Shown in pieces: positions 1 through 12,400 of a DNA stretch of 64,000 nt. The notes beneath the pieces are model-generated. The model was not told where the DNA came from and made no database searches. It saw nothing but the letters and a program-made list of their open reading frames with translations. The DNA comes from Chionis minor. Taxonomy: Eukaryota; Chordata; Aves; Charadriiformes; Chionididae. The DNA lies in the NCBI GenBank assembly GCA_013398295.1, contig VZSF01008985.1:1-64000 (forward strand). Reading direction: 5' to 3'. The position numbers were made by a program, and so were the translations under genes. Position 1 is the stretch's first letter. Every line of letters starts with the position of its first letter.

Positions 1-3000
1 TATTTTATTTTTTTTATTTATTTTGGTGAGGTTTATTTTAAATATGGGTTTCACAAGAAAGCACTACTTAGAGAATGGAAAACAGGGAAGGGAATAAGGC
101 TTGTCTACTATTTGGAAAATATATTCAGTTCTATTGCTCATCTCCGAAAGAAACACAGCCTATTAAAAAGCAAAACGAGAGTGAAAGGTTTAAAAAACTG
201 AAGGGATTTAGTCTTTATTATTTGCTGCCATTAAAAGCTAGTTGGAATGGAAATACAGTTGGTATGAAAAGTGAAAATATAAAATGAAAGTTTGAAATTA
301 TATACAAGTAGGCTTCTTCGAGCAAGAGAAAAATTTGAAAATTCGATGTCAGAATGACAGAGATGCTTACAGTTGGAACTAAAATCTAACATTTCATAGC
401 ACTATACTGTGGACATTATTTGAGTGGTAGTAAAGATTAAACTGCTTTAAATTATCCTTAGCTACTATAGCTCTTAATTTCTGTATAACAGCTGTTTGTA
501 TTTTGATTTTACTTTTCCCTTGGAGATCTCCAAACACTTTAGAAGATGCTAAGTATATGGTGCTCATTTAATCAGTGATCTGCTTGGTTTACTCATTTGG
601 AAAGCCAACATGTGTCTTCTGCATTTATATAATTTTTGGTGTCCTCTTCAAGGCAGAGATCAAAACAACATGCTTGTGCATGGCAACTGTTGAGAAGTCA
701 GTCAGTTTTAGCTACCCATGTTAGTGCCACATCTGAACAATTATTATTAGTCACGTGTTTAATTATAAAGGTAAGAGACAAGAATTTGAGAATCTTGTAT
801 CCCCGTCCCCTTCCCTTTCTAGCTAAACCACTTTTGTAGTCCAAAAAATTCTCCCCCCGCCTTTACCCCCAACCCATGAAGCTCTCCAAGCTCCAACTCT
901 CTAGTTAAACTTGTATGTTTCTTATTATAGAAATATTTTTTAGTAGAGGATATAAGTTCATTGAAACAGAGCCATTTCCAGTTTGGAAAGTATACAGGCT
1001 TTTCCAGGGGAAGCATCTTTAAGAAATGCATTAAATATATCAAGGAGAGGCATTTTATGGTGTCTCTGCACAGTTCCAAGAACTACAGTTTAAAAACTAT
1101 TTAGCTGATGGCCTTCAGATTTAATTTGATTTTTAAGTCACAAAGTGTTATTAAAAAAAATCACTTCCAAAACACGTAATATTTTCTTTACAAGTTATTT
1201 CATTAGCAATTTAAATGGTTTAAATTTATTCCATTTATTGATTTGTTTGTTTGTTTATTTAGCTTACCTCCTCATCAACTTCACATAATAATCAGAAAGA
1301 ATTTACAGCTGGGGAGAGATGAACTGTAGAAAATTTTATCATAATGGGCATAATATTGGAAAGCAACTAGCCAGAAGGTAATAAAGTGGAAATATTCTAC
1401 AGTAAGGAGCACTATCATTAAATAGCTATAGAATGAGTTTTCTTTTGTTCCATCTATCCTCTCTTTCAGGAACAAATGCCTCGTTAGGGCCAGTAACTAC
1501 TAAAAGCTTGATTTTAGAAGGTATTTGGACAAATAGGAGACAATACGAGAGCAACAGAGAGGTTAAATCCTGCTTCTCTGTTATAATCTAAATTGAAAAA
1601 AACCTGAAATAAATTATACATACTGTTATCTCCCCAGTGTGAGATATGAGAGAATTAACCAGAAAACAAAAGAACACATCTCAAGGTGTTGGCTGACTCA
1701 ATAAAAAGTACTTGTGAGAGTCTTGTGCTCTGCAATGAAGACTAACGCCCTATGTTAGCATGGAGTCACCTTTTCCATGTGTAAGTTATGTACCTCTGTA
1801 GACCGAAAACAGACTTCACTTTGCCAAATACACTATTTAAGGTCAGAAACAAACAGGAATTGCACTGTTTTAGTCTAGAGGAATGAAGGTCAACATTCCA
1901 GTCCCAGGCCCCAGGTAAATCATGACTTCAGGCATCTGCAAGACAGGACTATGACCTTTTTATTTTTTAAAGGTAATAATCTACTTTTGAAATAAGAGAA
2001 GAAGTCTCAATTTTCCCCTCTTGACATAGCTTCATTCCCACCTAGCTTATAAGTAGAATTTTTTTTTATTTGAGATGTAAGAAGTCAGAACCCAACTTCC
2101 TTCCTTGGTTGATGACAATTCAACCTTTTATCCTGCACCTCCAATGGAGACTTTTGATATTGTGCTGGAGACCCTTGCCTCTCCTCCCACTGCAGCTATC
2201 ATTTTTATAAAAACATTCCAGTCGTCAAAGAGAGGATACAAGTGAAAGACTAGAAAGCTACAACAATGCCCTGGCGCATGAAATTCTGGACATCCAGAAT
2301 GTGAAGTCATACACATATTTAGGCAGTTGTCCGCATACCAACTTTGAGTATTTTAAACTAAATTTCTAACTATTTTTTTAAGTGTTGTCACTGTTGCAGA
2401 ATTTTATTGTGCAGCTAGTAAAAACTGCACATATCACCTGTATTGTAGCACTGAATTTATCTTTCTCTGAGACTGCTCTAACCCTGCCTTGCTTTTCACA
2501 TCAATCCCTATTTTAAATTCTGAGCAGGAGGCCAGTCATTTGAAAGTGTGCAAGAATGTTAATGTATTATTAAGTTATTCTAATAGGTTATTCTCAAAGC
2601 TTTAAAAATCAGCATTTGCAGTGAAAATAGGAGTCTGGGGGACACGAATCCTGCTTATCTGCTGACTGATTGAGACTGGGGATTTGGTGATTCAGAAGTT
2701 CAATTTTAATTGCTTTGAAGACTTTTCAGCTTTCACAGGCCTGTTCTGAAAAAGAGTGTTTGCTTTTGCTGACAAATGAGAAAAAACAACAATGGATAAA
2801 TGTATTAAATAAAACAACGTCTGGAGACTAAATTTTGCTTTGGTCTGGATGCCTATTAGCCAATGTCAGTCCCTGGGAGACTTGCTGCCAGTAGCTAGTT
2901 ATATTTGTTTATTTATATATCAGAAATGTTTTTGCTTCTTGAATCACTGAAACCTATGTGCAGTTTAGGGTTTCTTCTGGGCTCTCTATCTCGAGTCTTA

Positions 3001-4600
3001 ATGAGATGGTTACATTAAGAATAAGAGCTAAATGCCCACACGAAAGGGTGAAAACAGAACAACCCACAATGGCTTTGTATTCCTCCATGAGCTTCCCAGA
3101 CTGCCCAGAGCACAGAGCTGGCTCTGCTGTCTTCTCAACCCAGGTAGTAAGGTACGGACAGGGAATTAAGGCTGCCTTTGGCTCAGTTCCTCCACTTGCT
3201 GGCCAGTGTAGCTGAGCTGGCACAGAGGTGGGGCAGTAATTTATTCCTGGAAAAGACCATAAGCAAATGGAAAGGCTGTGGGAGCAAGGAGGAAGCAAAG
3301 GAGGAATTCTGACTCAGAGGGATGTCTGTGAGTCACAGTGTTTCCCGGGGCTACCCAGGAGTTACACACAGGCTCCTGCTTGGAGAGCATGTAAAGGCAT
3401 AGTCTCATTCAACAGCAAAGTAAGCACAGAGAACCTGAGTATGGGTTTGCAAAGAGTGACTTCTTAATGATGTTTGCGGTTTTGTGTGCTTTCAACTTGA
3501 GTTGAGGGCATCTCAAGTAACTCGAAGTTATTAGCAAATCTGAGATCATGATTCTCCTTCATTCCTTCCATGGTGTTCATTGTGAACCTCACAGAAGTAG
3601 AACTACAACCGTGTGCATCACAATGGAAATATAAAGGCGTCGTTTCTCACTCTACAAGGCCTGCAGCCTCACTGATGGCCATCTGCCAGCTGAAACTGAG
3701 TTTTAAACACCCATCTAGTTACAGTGCAGCTGAGTGTTTCCTAGGAACAAGAATATTTTTTTCTACAGCTTCACTCTACTCTAGTGGAGACTTTCAAGTG
3801 CCCCTGTATTTCCAGGTATGTTAAAATGCATTCATGTTCAAAAGTTCTAATAGACTTGAAATGTTAATATTTCTGTGAATGTATTTACAGAGGAAATACA
3901 CTTTGCTCCCACAGTTATCCATGATAAATACCTTCATCTTAGTATTAATCCATTCCTCCTTATGATGGTAATTACTCTTAGCTGGTGTCCTAAATAAGGA
4001 TGCTCATATGAATCAGAGCGTACACCTAAAAAAGACCCACAGTAACCTTTCTTTTTGAATAACTGCTGTGGTAAAAGAAGCAAAACGTGGAGCAGCTTAT
4101 GCCTCCCATTTCCAGTGCCTTATTCTCATAAACTGAAAAACAGCTTATTCTTTATGTACACCTGATTTGCTCCTTTTACATCAATATGGGGGAAAGAGAA
4201 CTTAGCTTTTGCTCTATCTCGCTATCATCCAGCTCTGAGCAGCACAACTAAGAACTGGGCCTAGCAAACTTTTAAGCATTAAAACTTCAGTGATTTACTG
4301 TAAGAATCTCTACAAATGCTCCAAAAGCTTCAGTTCAAGTGTTTCTAGTAAAATAAGAGGAAAGTGTACCCTTGAACTGATACAATCCAGCATTAAGAAA
4401 TAATTTGGTGCTCTTGAAGGTGAGGAGAACTTTGCCAGCACCAAATAAGGCACTGGGCTCCCAGTGCCCTTTTCAAAAAACCCTTGGCATTAGATCAAGG
4501 TGAGGTAGCAGCCAGCATAATTTTCCTGAGATCTTATAGTATTCTGATACAGTAAGATGAAGATAACAGTTTGTGCATTTGTGTTTATGTATTTATATGC

Positions 4601-4690
4601 ATATTGATGTAGTGTGTATATGTGTGTGTATATATACACACATTTCTTTAATGTGTGTTTGTATACATATATACATAGATATACATAAAC
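4601..4690. repeat. (TG)n/(TA)n microsatellite with a 20-bp palindrome
   Basis: Alternating TGTG and TATA steps form a degenerate microsatellite. Bases 4623-4642 are a perfect self-complementary 20-mer made of TGTGTG, TATATATA and CACACA. The apparent minus-strand ORF here is an artefact of this composition. Confidence 0.85.
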
Positions 4691-6554
4691 ACATATCTCC
4701 ACACTTCTGGTTTATAAAGTTTCATTCTTCTTTAAATATACATCTTTTATGAAAGCCCTTGCAGTAATTGTTCCTGTGGTGTGGGTTAGCACTGTACTGT
4801 GTTTGCTTAGAATTATGATCCTGTGCACAAGTTGTAGGGAGTTTTTCACTTAAAGCACAGTAGGTATTCAGTATTTAGTTACCTTTTCTAGCTAGTCATT
4901 TGTAAATGTATGTTTTTATCATTCACATATTTGTACTTAACTAAAAAAATAAGCAACTAAGTTGGCAAAATTATTCCTCACACATGGAACAGAAATTCAA
5001 AATCCTTTATTTCTTTATGAACATTATTTAAAGTATATGTGCTTACCATATCTTTACATATCAGAACTTCATAGCAAGAAATTTACATTTTTATAAAGAA
5101 GTTTTCCATTAAAACACAGTTCTGTCCCTAAGCACTGAGGTTTCAACCAGCTTCGCTGCTTGTGTGACCATACTCCTTCAAGGGAGAAAATTCCTCTTTT
5201 GGGGAAACGGGAAAGATAATACATGCATTCATAGTCTAAAGTCTGTGCAGTATGCTTCCAGTTTAACATTCAGCTTCCTTAAGAAAGTAGAAAGACGCTT
5301 CTGTTTGTGGTATAAATATACATGAAAATGTTTCCAAAAAAGAAGGCTTTCCACTCTGCCTGAAACTAGAACAGATGTAATCCCATTTATTTAGGAACAG
5401 TTTCTGAAAATCTTTTGTATCATGATTTGCTAGGAAAAAATTGCCAGGTTTACATTTTTCATTTACATTAGTGCAAAGGTCAATTTTTATCAACCTTCAA
5501 GGTATAAAAGGGAAGAAAACTGTAATTTCACTTTTTTTTTCTTCTTTCTTTTGGTGTAAGAAAGAAGCTGACCCACACTGACACTAATGGGAGAAAAACA
5601 TCAAGAGCTATTCCTTAGCAAACCTTGACATAATCTTTTCATCTCATCCCCACATTTTGCTGCAGTCAGATATCAGCTGTAGTCAGTTTGCATGAGTCAG
5701 AATGTCCCAGTAGCATGGGCTGCACATGCCAGTGCTGCAAGCTATTAAAACTTTTGAAAAACCTTTGTTTCAAGGAATTTTAATTATGGCTCACAAGGTC
5801 ATTCATGTTGAGACTTTATATCATGGGCCAAACTTCAGATCTTTGTGAATGAGCAAGAGGTTAGCATGTGTAACTGTATCCCTATTGCAGAGTTCATATG
5901 CTGCTGATTATAAGCTTGTAAACAAATCCTTCATACCTCTCCAGTCTGAAACAGCTTTATAAGAAGTTTATTTTTTAGAAAAATAAGAACAGGTGACAAG
6001 GACAAATTGTCCTGAAGTATTTGCAAGAAAGCTAAATCCCCAGTTTCTGATGAAAAAGAGATTATAATCAGAAATATGAGATCTCTTTAGACTACGTTCT
6101 TAGGTCATGTCACAGTTTTGCTGTCAAGAAACACTCATGTTTGGCTTCAGTGAGACGCAGGATGACTTCCCTTTGCATTTTTCTCAAGATCTGGTCTCCT
6201 CTCTTTTCCTTCTTGCTCCATACAGACATACTTTTATAGACCATACTTGAGTTGAAAGCACTGAATCAAACTCCTTGCTCACTGGTTTATAAACTCTTTA
6301 ACATATTTGGCAATTTGAAAGAGCAAAATGTTTATGAATGCTACCATTTCTCAAGCGACTCAGACAAGGTGTATAAAAATTTAATCCAGGTTCTCCTTTG
6401 GATATTATTAATTTACATGTAGTAGAAATCACAGGGATGTTTCTGTTATTTATTCTACCCTTTTTATTTTACAGATATTCATGCATAGAGTCTGTTTGGT
6501 CAGTGCAGCGATACTGCATCTATGTTGCATGGTGCTTTTTTACTTGAAAAGGCT

Positions 6555-6590
6555 TAGTTCTTTTTTTCTTTCTTTTCTTGAAAAGAACTA
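6555..6590. repeat. 10-bp inverted repeat around a pyrimidine tract
   Basis: TAGTTCTTTT and AAAAGAACTA are exact reverse complements separated by 16 bases of T and C ending in G. It is likely fortuitous in low-complexity sequence. Confidence 0.8.
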
Positions 6591-6812
6591 TGCTGGCTCA
6601 TCTGCGCCTCTCACTTTATTTGACATATACGACTTGTCTTATGCCTTAAGAATTAATTTGGCTCACTTGTGCAATTTGCTCTTTTAGCCTGCTTTTAACA
6701 TCTTTGCTTCAGAGAACATTTATGTCTTCAACTGAGACTAAATTGTGTTAATTAGGAAAATATCTAATGGCATCTTGCCCATCACCATGCCCGAATGGCC
6801 ATGCAAAGTTAC

Positions 6813-6836
6813 AAAAAAAAAAAAAAAAAAAAAAAN
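6813..6836. repeat. Poly-A run of 23 with one ambiguous base
   Basis: Twenty-three consecutive A are followed by the only N I noticed in the window (6836). I see no retroposed gene or SINE body upstream that would make this a poly-A tail. The N probably marks uncertain homopolymer length. Confidence 0.95.
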
Positions 6837-8180
6837 GGCAGTGTTTCTCTTGAATTCATATGAAGTCCTTCCAGAAATGCCAGGACTGAATAATTTACCA
6901 TTTTTAGACTTCAATAATATAGCAGACAAAGATGTAATAGGACAGCTTTGGATGGGAAATCATGTAGACATGTTTTTTTCCCCCCAACAATGAGAATAAC
7001 AAATTGTTGGGAGAATTTTCTAGCCAAAGTGACGGAGCAGCTATAGCTGAGTGTCTTTCTAAATCATGTACTTGAGCTCATCAGGAAGTTATTAGGCTTG
7101 ATGCAGAAATTACTTAATTAAATTTTATGCCCTGTGTAATGAAAGAGGTCAAACTTATTAGTCATAGTAATCCTTTTTGGTCCTCACTTGCAGGTGAAAT
7201 TGTGGTCAAGTGAATTCAGGGCCTAACTCCTATTGATTTCAATAGGAAAATTATTTCATCCAATAAACTTATGAATAAAACTTTCATTCATGTTAGGTGA
7301 AGACAGAAGCAGAAAGTATTTTAGGTAATTTATTTTTGTGTTATGCAATCAAGTGTTATGAAGGAGAATGACATATGGATACAATAGTATATACCTAGTT
7401 ATCGTTTTACCATGGCAATAAGCAATTATATTCTTAATTATACTTGTACCAAAGGATTTGGAATTGCTTTGTTAACTGATAAACCAAGCTCCTAATTTCA
7501 CTCAGTAATGGAACAAAGCTGCCCCTTTGGTAAAAGTACTTTGGCTATTTTAATAGCTTTGTGCAATTCTGGTTTTGGCATAGAGATCACGGTTTACTAA
7601 TAATTGGAAAATGGATTGTTTCCTAAAAAAAAATAAATCATATGAATTCAATGTGAAATGAAAGCTCTTCAGTGTAAAATGTGAATCATGACAACAGTAG
7701 CTGTGAAACAGCTCAGAAAAGCCTGAAAATGTATTTGCATATCTTCTGCTGATCTGTTACTTCCAGCAACAGTCCTGGATCTGGGGCAGTTCTGCACATA
7801 AGGAACTTGAAAGAAAAACAAAGAGGTGTCCCAATGGACACTGTGTAGCTTTAATATCGAGGCAACAACTCAGACAGTTTTTATGTGATTGTAATTAGAG
7901 ATGTCTCCAGAAGGTTCAGATAAACTACACGCTCCTGCTGACAGTAACAACCACTATTTCAGCTTATTTCAGTTTGGCTTTAGTTTTCACACCTTAAGGA
8001 ACTGTTTCTCCTGGTATCAGTATTCTGTTTTCAACTATGATTAATGATTTGAGATGATTTAGTTTAGACCCAGAGCATCTCTGCACAACTGGAAGGATAT
8101 CTGTTTCCTAAGCTGTATGCTTAGAATTTCTTGGAGTCATAAATAAGTAGTAATTTTTTTTTAAAAATGCCTGTTTGAAA

Positions 8181-8220
8181 CTAGACTAGACTAGACTAGA
8201 CTAGACTAGACTAGACTAGA
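8181..8220. repeat. (CTAGA)n pentanucleotide tandem repeat, 8 copies
   Basis: Eight perfect copies of CTAGA lie directly against the 3' end of an antisense CR1 fragment. Read on the minus strand, the CR1 end passes through ATTCTATTCTAG into the tandem (TCTAG)n. The simple repeat therefore probably grew from the element's own short terminal repeat. Confidence 0.95.
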
Positions 8221-8312
8221 ATAGAATACTCACTTAGAAGGGATCTACAAGAAACATCTAGTCCAACTGCCTGACCACATCAAGACTGACCCAAAGTAAC
8301 TGTTAATATCTT
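8216..8312 (-). mobile_element. CR1 LINE 3'-end fragment, antisense
   Basis: In antisense, the stretch reading AAGGGATCTACAAGAAACAT, then TCTAGTCCAACTGCCTGACC, is the typical 3' untranslated end of one avian CR1 subfamily. It is severely 5'-truncated, as most CR1 copies are. Its subfamily differs from that of the copy 200 bp downstream. Confidence 0.8.
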
Positions 8313-8519
8313 AATAGCAAAATATTTTGTAATTTGTTTGGCTGTTAGTTTTATTCTCACTGAATTACTTACAGCAGCCCTTAGGTATGGTGTTAGCTGT
8401 CTACTGAGTTAATGCCCAGTTGTCCCCTAAGGAGATGGACTCAACAACATAGAAGATTTTATTATTATTGTCTTGTGTGCCTTTACCGAGGGACAAAAGC
8501 AATAAAAGCACCCCCTTTA

Positions 8520-8656
8520 TCATAGAATCATAGAATGGTTTGGGGTTGGAAGGGATCTTAAATATCATCCAGTTCCAACCCCCCCTGCCATAAGCAGGGA
8601 CACCTCCCACTAGATAAGGATACTCAAAGCCCCATCCAACCTGGCTTTTATCATGT
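8520..8656 (-). mobile_element. CR1 LINE 3'-end fragment, antisense
   Basis: This starts with CATAGAATCATAGAATGG, then GGTTGGAAGGGATCTTAAA, and continues through the CAGTTCCAACC and CCTGCC blocks. It is the reverse complement of the canonical avian CR1 end, with ATTCTATG repeats at the 3' terminus. About 137 bp remain of an element several kb long. It does not code for protein. Confidence 0.92.
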
Positions 8657-9395
8657 TGAGAAAACAGCTGAATGTCCCTGTGGAAATTTAACTTCTTTCC
8701 ATCTTCCTTTTCTTAGCTTTTTATGACTAACACAACTTCCAATGAACCTGCTAAGATTTTACTTAATATTGCGCTATAATATTTACTATATTGAATATTG
8801 TGGTAGTGTGTGTATATCTAAACACGCTATATATATTATGTGCTGAGGAGCAGGTCTTAATCCTCTTCTAGCCAATTACAGAACTTTTTGACCTCCCTGG
8901 GACACAGGTTTAGGTCCCTGATGCTTTTTTTCTTTTGCAAGTTAATGCCTATATTTTTAGCTCCTTTGTATAATATAGTAGGGAGAATCATGCCATTTAG
9001 AATCTAAAGGGGGTCAGTCTGCTGTTGTGACCCCTAATTGCTTCTGTCTTAAAACATTTCAGTATTTCTAAGATGTGTAATTTTTTTTCTCTTCAGTGCA
9101 CATGAAAAGGGATAATGTTAGCGTTTTGCAGTTAATTCAATTACTTTCCACTTGTGAAAATGCTGACAGGATTTCCGACCACTGGAAGAAGTGCCCTGAC
9201 TGTTAGATGTGATTGGCAGCCCAGACATAACTTATAAAATGCAGCTGAAATTAAAGCATTTTATCTTCACTCATACATATCCTTCATGACAAACCGTTCA
9301 GCAATACTTTTAAGCCATTATTTCAGTGAATTGATTTTCAACAGCAATTAATGACCAATTTGTTAGATAATGTTCTCAGCCAAATCACAGACGAG

Positions 9396-9462
9396 TCAGG
9401 GTCTGATTCAGTAATGGACAAGACTTTAACACATTTGTGAACATAAGTCATAGCTGTTGTTT
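9396..9462. repeat. Ancient dispersed repeat remnant (possible)
   Basis: GGGTCTGATTCAGTAATGGA, then CAAGACTTTAACACATTTGT, resembles an old amniote repeat with GGCCTGATCCAGCAAAGCAC followed by TTAAGCACATG. This is resemblance by eye only. A similar block in the other orientation lies near 46290-46320 (ACTCACATGCTTAAG). Confidence 0.28.
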
Positions 9463-12400
9463 TTTAAACACTACAGATAATTTTTTTTTCAGATTTGCAC
9501 CATCTGCAATGCCACTTATATCAGAAGACTGTGCCTTGTTCATTTCATAGAAACTAAAAATAGGAAAATAGGAAAGTATATTCAAAAAGTGTCATTGTCT
9601 GCATGCTGGAGAAAATAACATCCCATATTAAAAACATAATTTTTCAAAAAATGCTATTTAAAGATAATAGCAAAAATCTGCCAATAACATAACAAGAAAG
9701 TCATTTGGAATATAAAGCACACCAAAAGCAATTATGAAACACACAGAATAAAAAAGACTTACTTTAAAATATGGTAAACTAAGGCTTATAGTCATCACAT
9801 CTAACTTTACTTAAAGAGAGCAGTTAGCTCAGATTTTCTGTATAGTCTACGGAAAGAGACACTTCCAAAGGTAATTCATGTGACAGGTGGGGTGAATTTC
9901 CATCTCCAAGTGGCTACCTCTTGTGGTTAGGTATACCTACCACAATGTAGGATCACTCTGTCCCTGTTTAGACTACGACATCTAATTTTTAGACAGCTAA
10001 CATTAAGGGACATGAGCCTCTCTTAACTCACCATCTGATGATATTAGCTTGAGTTTATTACCAAAAAATGTACAATAACAGAGGAGAAACTAGGAAGGGT
10101 GGAAACGCCACTATGGCAAATCAGTAATTTAATTCCATCATGGATTTTGCAGACATGTGCATGAAACCTACATTGAAACCTAGTAGAACAGAAAAGAGCC
10201 ACATATTGGAGTCATATTTCAAATTCCTGAAAAGACATTAAAAAGAGGAAACTTTAAGGATAGGAGAAAAATTTGAGAAGTACAAAGACAAGTAGTAGCC
10301 TAAAGGAGCAAAAGATACGCTTTAGTATTATAGGCAAGAATTTTGTTTTTGTTTTTCTTTTTCTTTCTTCCTTTTTTTTTTTTAAATTTGGTGTATCTAT
10401 CCTGAGCAACTAGAATAGCAATATTTAGGCTTCTGTATACCAACCAGTGGTGAAGGGTTTCTTAACTGACGATAAGTCTGGCCGGTTTGTGCAGGCAGCT
10501 GCAGGAACAGAAGGTCTGACTGGGACCATCCTGAACTCTCCTGAGCAATAGTGTTTCATGGTTGGCAGAAGCAGATTTCTCTATCTCTTCATTCTCCAGC
10601 TCTCTGTGGGGGAGAAATGCGCAGTTTCTTCTCAAGGCAACTGAGGTCTACTTGCTGAATCTTGTCTTTCCTCAAGGAATAACGGGAAACCGATGCATCT
10701 CAAAACTTGGAAAGCAGGGATGAGATTGAGTTGCCATCCCCCTTGCTTTGACATAACATGGCATATTGGTTGAAATACCTTAGATACGCTGATGTATTTA
10801 TGTGTGAAGCAGTGAACATCCAAAATATCGTTACAGCTGATTTTGAACTGAAAAATAGTGGCCTAAAGATGTGAAAGGAATGATTAAATGGTATTAAATC
10901 TATACAGAATGAAATGTTGTCAGTGCACATGCTATTCAGATTTGTTTGGTTTCTTTTTTATAATACTACCTCGATTATATTCAAATACAAGCTAATAAGA
11001 GATATGAAGATTAAATGTTATTAAGGAAAATTAAACACATACAATTTAAACCTCCTTTGGTACCATGAAAAATGCTAACACAATTTTGTACTGTTTTAAT
11101 CAAATTTGCTTTTATACCGTGTTTCATTTTAATTAATAATATATTTTTTTCCAGTTTCTTGGCTTCTAGAATGATAATTAAACATACACCGTGGTTCATC
11201 CCTTTAGAAAGGAGTCAAAATGTTTCATTCATTTGACAAAGTCTCGATTGTTAAAGATGCATTTGTAGTCCAATAGGTAGCTTGTTCTTCAGACATAAAG
11301 TTGAGCATTTGTTAGGTATCTTACAGTGTTATTTTGCAGTATCCACTTTAACTAACAAACAGTTGCAAAGTATATAGTGTAATTGTTTTTGTCATTTTAG
11401 TGCCTACAAGCCAAAAAAAGTAAATATTTCTATAAGTGTTTCTTTGTTATGTCTGTATATAATTAAATTTAGGGATATGATTTTCCCCATCATCACGTGC
11501 TTCTGATTACAGCGATACCTGCATTAGCCTGTATTTGGGAGGATTTAAGTCTTAAATATTCACCATCTGTTAATAAAAGAGATTAACTCACTGCATTTTG
11601 GAACAGGTATATACTAATTAGAACCAATTCACATTTTTTAATTTTTTTTTTTTCTCATAAAGGAACTCTTCAACATAGGAGTTACGCAGTCAGAAATGTA
11701 TCTTCTGGCTGAGTGCAGTTTTGCTGGATCATTACTTAATCCATCAAAGATGTTGATTATATCTTTTAATAACTGGAATAGCTGAGGCCAAAAAAAGGAG
11801 ATTGATTTAATGATATGGAAGTTTTAGCACAAAGCAGGCATTTTAAATCTAAGAAAGGGGAGAAATTGCCTGAGGGTTAGGGAGAAAGCGTTATGGTATT
11901 TCGGTGACATATTTCCTTACTGCTACTTCAGCACGGTTTACAGCTGGTTGCTTCTGTTTGTGCTTGCAGAGTCTTCTAAAGATTATGAGATTATTTATGT
12001 TGACAAAAATAAAATAAAGTGAAACTTGATATTTCTGTACTAACTTTGTATTGCTAAAATTATATAGATGTATTCCTATGAGTATCTCTATACCAGTAAT
12101 TACTGGATTCCACTGCCTCAGTGATACTAGTTTTGAGACAAATATAGTGATATAAAAAGACTGTGTGAAGCAGCCCCAAAACAAACCTTGTCTCTAAAGT
12201 AAACGCATTCTGACAGGACAAACAAGAATATATCAATTTAAAATTTAATGAGTAACATATGGAGACAATTTGTAATTATTAATCTCTTGGTGAGCCCTAC
12301 AAAATTTGTAAGTTCTCTGAAAAAATCCTTCTCAAATGTTACTAGATGGCCAGATATAATTTATGAAATTATCAGAAGAACCTCTTCAGTGGCTTTGAAA

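Noticed and set aside
2954..3298. 114-codon minus-strand frame overlapping an 85-codon plus-strand frame in GC-richer DNA
   Set aside because: Open frames on both strands of the same GC-richer patch are typical of chance. No domain is visible.
4490..4702. Minus-strand frame rich in Y, I, H and T
   Set aside because: It is a translation of the TG/TA microsatellite.
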